DNA of 9,802 nt. It comes from Burkholderiaceae bacterium (GTDB taxonomy: Bacteria > Pseudomonadota > Gammaproteobacteria > Burkholderiales > Burkholderiaceae). Made by a program: the position numbers and the translations under genes. The notes under the pieces are model-generated. The model had not been told where the DNA came from and did no database searches. It saw nothing but the letters and a program-made list of their open reading frames with translations. Location: the NCBI GenBank assembly GCA_947461335.1, contig CANHLB010000047.1, positions 1 to 9,802 on the forward strand, given 5' to 3'. Every line of letters begins with the position of its first letter. Within the stretch, counting starts at the first letter, position 1. Below, piece by piece: positions 7,552 through 9,802 of the stretch.

Positions 7552-8388
7552 ATGTGGATAGATACCCATTGCCATTTAGATGCGCCTGAGTTTACAAAGA
7601 TCCTACCTCAGGTCATTGAAGCTGCGCTGGAGAAAAATGTTCAGGCTATTTTGTTGCCTACAGTCAAAGCAGGTGATTGTCAGGAGGTGCGTCAGCTTGC
7701 AACTCTATATGGTCAAATGATGCCGGGTTTGGTCTATACACTAGGCATTCACCCCCTCTACACCAATCAAGCTCAAGAGAGTGATATTGCGCTTCTTGAA
7801 AAAGAGATTTCCAAATCGCTTTCTGATCCTCGCTTTGTTGGTATTGGTGAGATTGGTCTAGATTATTTTGTAGAGGGTCTGGATCCTCATAAGCAAGAAT
7901 ATTTTTTTAATGCGCAATTAGATTTAGCGCAAAAGTTTCAGCTACCTGTCGTCTTGCATGTACGCCGTTCACAAGACGCTATTTTGAAAGCCTTACGCCG
8001 TCATAAAATTCCCAGTGGTATTGCGCACGCATTTAATGGGAGCTTTCAGCAGGCTGAACAATTTATCGAGCTGGGCTTCAAATTGGGTTTCGGTGGCGCA
8101 GCTACTTACGAGCGTGCCTTGCAAATTCGACGGCTGCTAAAAGAATTACCTCTGGATAGCATTCTTACAGAAACTGATGCACCTGATATTCCGCCTGCAT
8201 GGTTGAGAGAAGAGCATATTACCTTTAATGAGCCAGCCTTCCTTCCTCGTATCGCTAGAGAGCTAGCGGCCATTCGCGGACTCAGTGAAAGCGACTTTGC
8301 TGCTGCAGTATGGCGTAATGCCATGCAGGTATTGCCTCGTTGGTCGGCGCACTGCGCTGATCTCCCTAGTCTTAAGCTAGCCTCTTAA
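7552..8388 (+). CDS. TatD-family metal-dependent hydrolase (putative DNase)
   Basis: TatD-family enzymes are TIM-barrel metallohydrolases; several have metal-dependent DNase activity and related members deacylate D-aminoacyl-tRNA. The 278-residue product carries the full metal-site set: HCH in IDTHCHLD (His6, His8), Glu100 in GIGEIGLDYF, His136 in VVLHVRRSQDA, His159 in GIAHAFNGS and Asp209 in TETDAP. GIHPL at 65-69 is also typical. I chose ATG 7552 because family members begin only a few residues before the HxH motif and GGGAG precedes it. Starting at ATG 7528 would add eight residues (MIMGATHP) and overlap the lolD stop as ATGA, which is also plausible. It lies 20 bases after lolD and 4 bases before comEC, in one apparent transcript. 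The paralogue (TatD, YcfH/TatD2 or YjjV type) cannot be settled by eye, so no symbol is given. Confidence 0.92.
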   Translation: MWIDTHCHLDAPEFTKILPQVIEAALEKNVQAILLPTVKAGDCQEVRQLATLYGQMMPGLVYTLGIHPLYTNQAQESDIALLEKEISKSLSDPRFVGIGEIGLDYFVEGLDPHKQEYFFNAQLDLAQKFQLPVVLHVRRSQDAILKALRRHKIPSGIAHAFNGSFQQAEQFIELGFKLGFGGAATYERALQIRRLLKELPLDSILTETDAPDIPPAWLREEHITFNEPAFLPRIARELAAIRGLSESDFAAAVWRNAMQVLPRWSAHCADLPSLKLAS

Positions 8389-8392
8389 ACTC

Positions 8393-9802
8393 TTGCGCTT
8401 TGCTATTACGGCGTTTATCGCCGGGGGATCATTCCTTTTCTTTTTGCCAGAAGTTCCGATTTACTGGGGACCTAGTTGTTTTGTAGCTTGCTTACTTTGC
8501 ATGGTATGTGCTTATGTCAGCAGCCCAACAAGCGTATTGCGCAACTTAGCAATCATTGCCCTGATGTTCTTTCTCGGATTTTCCTGGAATGCCCACTATG
8601 CGCAGAGTCGCCTAAGCAATATTCTTCCATTAGAGATGGAGGGCAAAGAATTTACCATTGAAGGACGAGTTGCTGCTTTGCCTCAAAGCAATCCTGGGGG
8701 TGCCAAGTTTGCATTTGAGCTTGATCCTGCTTTCGAGCATCTTCCGCAACGCATCTACTTAAGTTGGCAGCCAGCCTGGAGAAATCCGCAAGCAATACCA
8801 GAGATGATTCCTGGTCAGCGCTGGAAGTTTAAGGTCAAGCTCAAGCGACCATATGGATCACTCAACCCTTATACATTTGATTTTGAGCGGTGGTCCTTTC
8901 ATCAAGACTTTGGCGCTAGTGGCTCTGTACGTTCAGGAGAGCTATTACAAGCAAAGGATATTGGGTTAACAGAATTTGAATTACATATGGAGCTAGCTCG
9001 CTGGCATTTACGCAAGAAGATTCAATCACTATTACCTGCTAATGCTCGCTATGCAGGCGTGATGATTGCTTTAGTGATGGGCGACCAAAATGCCATCGAT
9101 CAGGATGACTGGAAGGTGTTTAATGCCACGGGTATTGGGCATCTCATCTCGATATCAGGATTGCACGTCACCATGTTAGCGGGAGTAGGCGCATCTTTTG
9201 CAGCATTCATTTGGCGTCGCCGGCAATGGCCTCTATTGATTCCTGTAGGGAAAGTTGCCGCATGCTCTGGATTTATCACAGCATTTATTTATGCATGGTT
9301 AGCAGGCTTTCAGATACCCGCCCAGAGAACTATGTATATGGTTGGTGTAGTTGCGTATGCATTATGGGCTGGCAGAAATCCTAGGTCCTTTGATATTTGG
9401 TGGTGGGCCTTGGCATTTGTCTTATTAATAGACCCAATGGCTCCATATACACCAGGTTTTTGGTTATCGTTCGGTGCAGTCGCAGCTATCTTGTACGCCA
9501 TGGGTAATTCAAGTGGTTTATTGGGCATTCCGACCGGAAAAGAATTAGAGATTCATTGGTCGCATAGATTGATTCAAGCGCTGAGCGAAGCCTGTCGGGT
9601 TCAGGCTGTTGTCACTATTGCCTTACTGCCAATGACTCTATATTGGTTTTACCAGGTATCACTGGTTTCACCAATTGCAAACGCTTTTGCGATACCAATA
9701 GTAAGTTATGTAGTAACTCCATTAGCGATTGCTGGTGCATTATTACCTGATTTTATTGGGAGATGGCTGCTGCTACCGGCACATACAGCAATGGAGTATC
9801 TA
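8393..9802 (+). CDS. comEC: ComEC/Rec2 DNA-uptake channel protein, 3' end cut
   Basis: ComEC forms the inner-membrane channel through which single-stranded DNA enters during natural transformation. The reading frame is open for 470 codons to the window edge. Hydrophobic segments near the N-terminus (about 3-20, 26-42 and 48-64) precede a soluble OB-like DUF4131 region (about 84-190, GKEFTIEGRVAALPQ). The multi-spanning Competence domain starts near 217. It holds the hallmark GHLISISGLHV (249-259), AGFQIPAQRTMYM near 304-316 and PGFWLSFGAVAAIL near 354-367. The C-terminal metallo-beta-lactamase-like domain found in most full-length proteins would lie beyond the window. A TAG in frame at 8378-8380 limits the start. 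TTG 8393 is the best candidate because the next ATG (8501) would remove the first membrane segment. No Shine-Dalgarno precedes it, so coupling to the tatD-family gene 4 bases upstream is likely. No frameshift or internal stop is seen. Confidence 0.93.
   Translation, partial: MRFAITAFIAGGSFLFFLPEVPIYWGPSCFVACLLCMVCAYVSSPTSVLRNLAIIALMFFLGFSWNAHYAQSRLSNILPLEMEGKEFTIEGRVAALPQSNPGGAKFAFELDPAFEHLPQRIYLSWQPAWRNPQAIPEMIPGQRWKFKVKLKRPYGSLNPYTFDFERWSFHQDFGASGSVRSGELLQAKDIGLTEFELHMELARWHLRKKIQSLLPANARYAGVMIALVMGDQNAIDQDDWKVFNATGIGHLISISGLHVTMLAGVGASFAAFIWRRRQWPLLIPVGKVAACSGFITAFIYAWLAGFQIPAQRTMYMVGVVAYALWAGRNPRSFDIWWWALAFVLLIDPMAPYTPGFWLSFGAVAAILYAMGNSSGLLGIPTGKELEIHWSHRLIQALSEACRVQAVVTIALLPMTLYWFYQVSLVSPIANAFAIPIVSYVVTPLAIAGALLPDFIGRWLLLPAHTAMEYL

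Noticed and set aside
8476..8661. A 61-codon plus-strand open frame after the tatD-family gene
   Set aside because: The comEC frame through the same bases encodes a recognisable N-terminal region and stays open for 470 codons, so this is a shadow.
1..9802. Mobile elements, CRISPR arrays, tRNA/rRNA, riboswitches
   Set aside because: No transposase or integrase frame, no regularly spaced direct repeats, no tRNA-like cloverleaf and no room outside genes for a riboswitch. The longest gap between genes is under 50 bases.

Overview
This 9.8 kb window is a dense block of bacterial housekeeping genes from a Gram-negative proteobacterium. The gene order recJ-prfB-lysS, an RpfE-type gene coupled to recJ, and the run lolC-lolD-tatD-comEC together suggest a betaproteobacterium of the Burkholderiales. 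The moderate base composition, by eye a little under half GC, would suit a low-GC lineage such as Polynucleobacter. The genus is an inference from gene order and protein flavour, not from any database search.

Layout. Two operon-like blocks diverge from a 46-base intergenic region at about 5535-5580. Leftward (minus strand) run an RpfE-type gene of unknown function, recJ (single-strand exonuclease), prfB (release factor 2, with its programmed +1 frameshift) and lysS (class II lysyl-tRNA synthetase). The first two share one base at TAATG. recJ and prfB are 28 bases apart, and prfB and lysS are 6 bases apart. Rightward (plus strand) run lolC/lolF and lolD (lipoprotein export ABC transporter, overlapping by 8 bases), a TatD-family metal-dependent hydrolase, and comEC/rec2 (DNA-uptake channel). 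comEC is cut by the right edge of the window.

How the genes fit together. The left block joins recombination/repair (RecJ) to translation (RF2, LysRS). RF2 controls its own level through the in-frame UGA at codon 28, so the full protein is read through two frames and a plain ORF call gets its N-terminus wrong. The right block joins outer-membrane lipoprotein release (LolC/F + LolD, with no lolE beside them) to nucleic-acid handling (TatD hydrolase, ComEC). TatD and ComEC in one transcript with RecJ nearby is suggestive for processing of incoming DNA, but conserved linkage may be the whole explanation.

I see no insertion sequence, prophage gene, CRISPR array, tRNA or rRNA. Nothing here looks like an undescribed system. 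The items most worth a second look are the prfB recoding site and its hairpin-bearing, Shine-Dalgarno-poor start; the -10-like hexamers placed 6-7 bases before several ATGs; the uncharacterised RpfE-type gene coupled to recJ; and the apparently single LolC/E-type permease.
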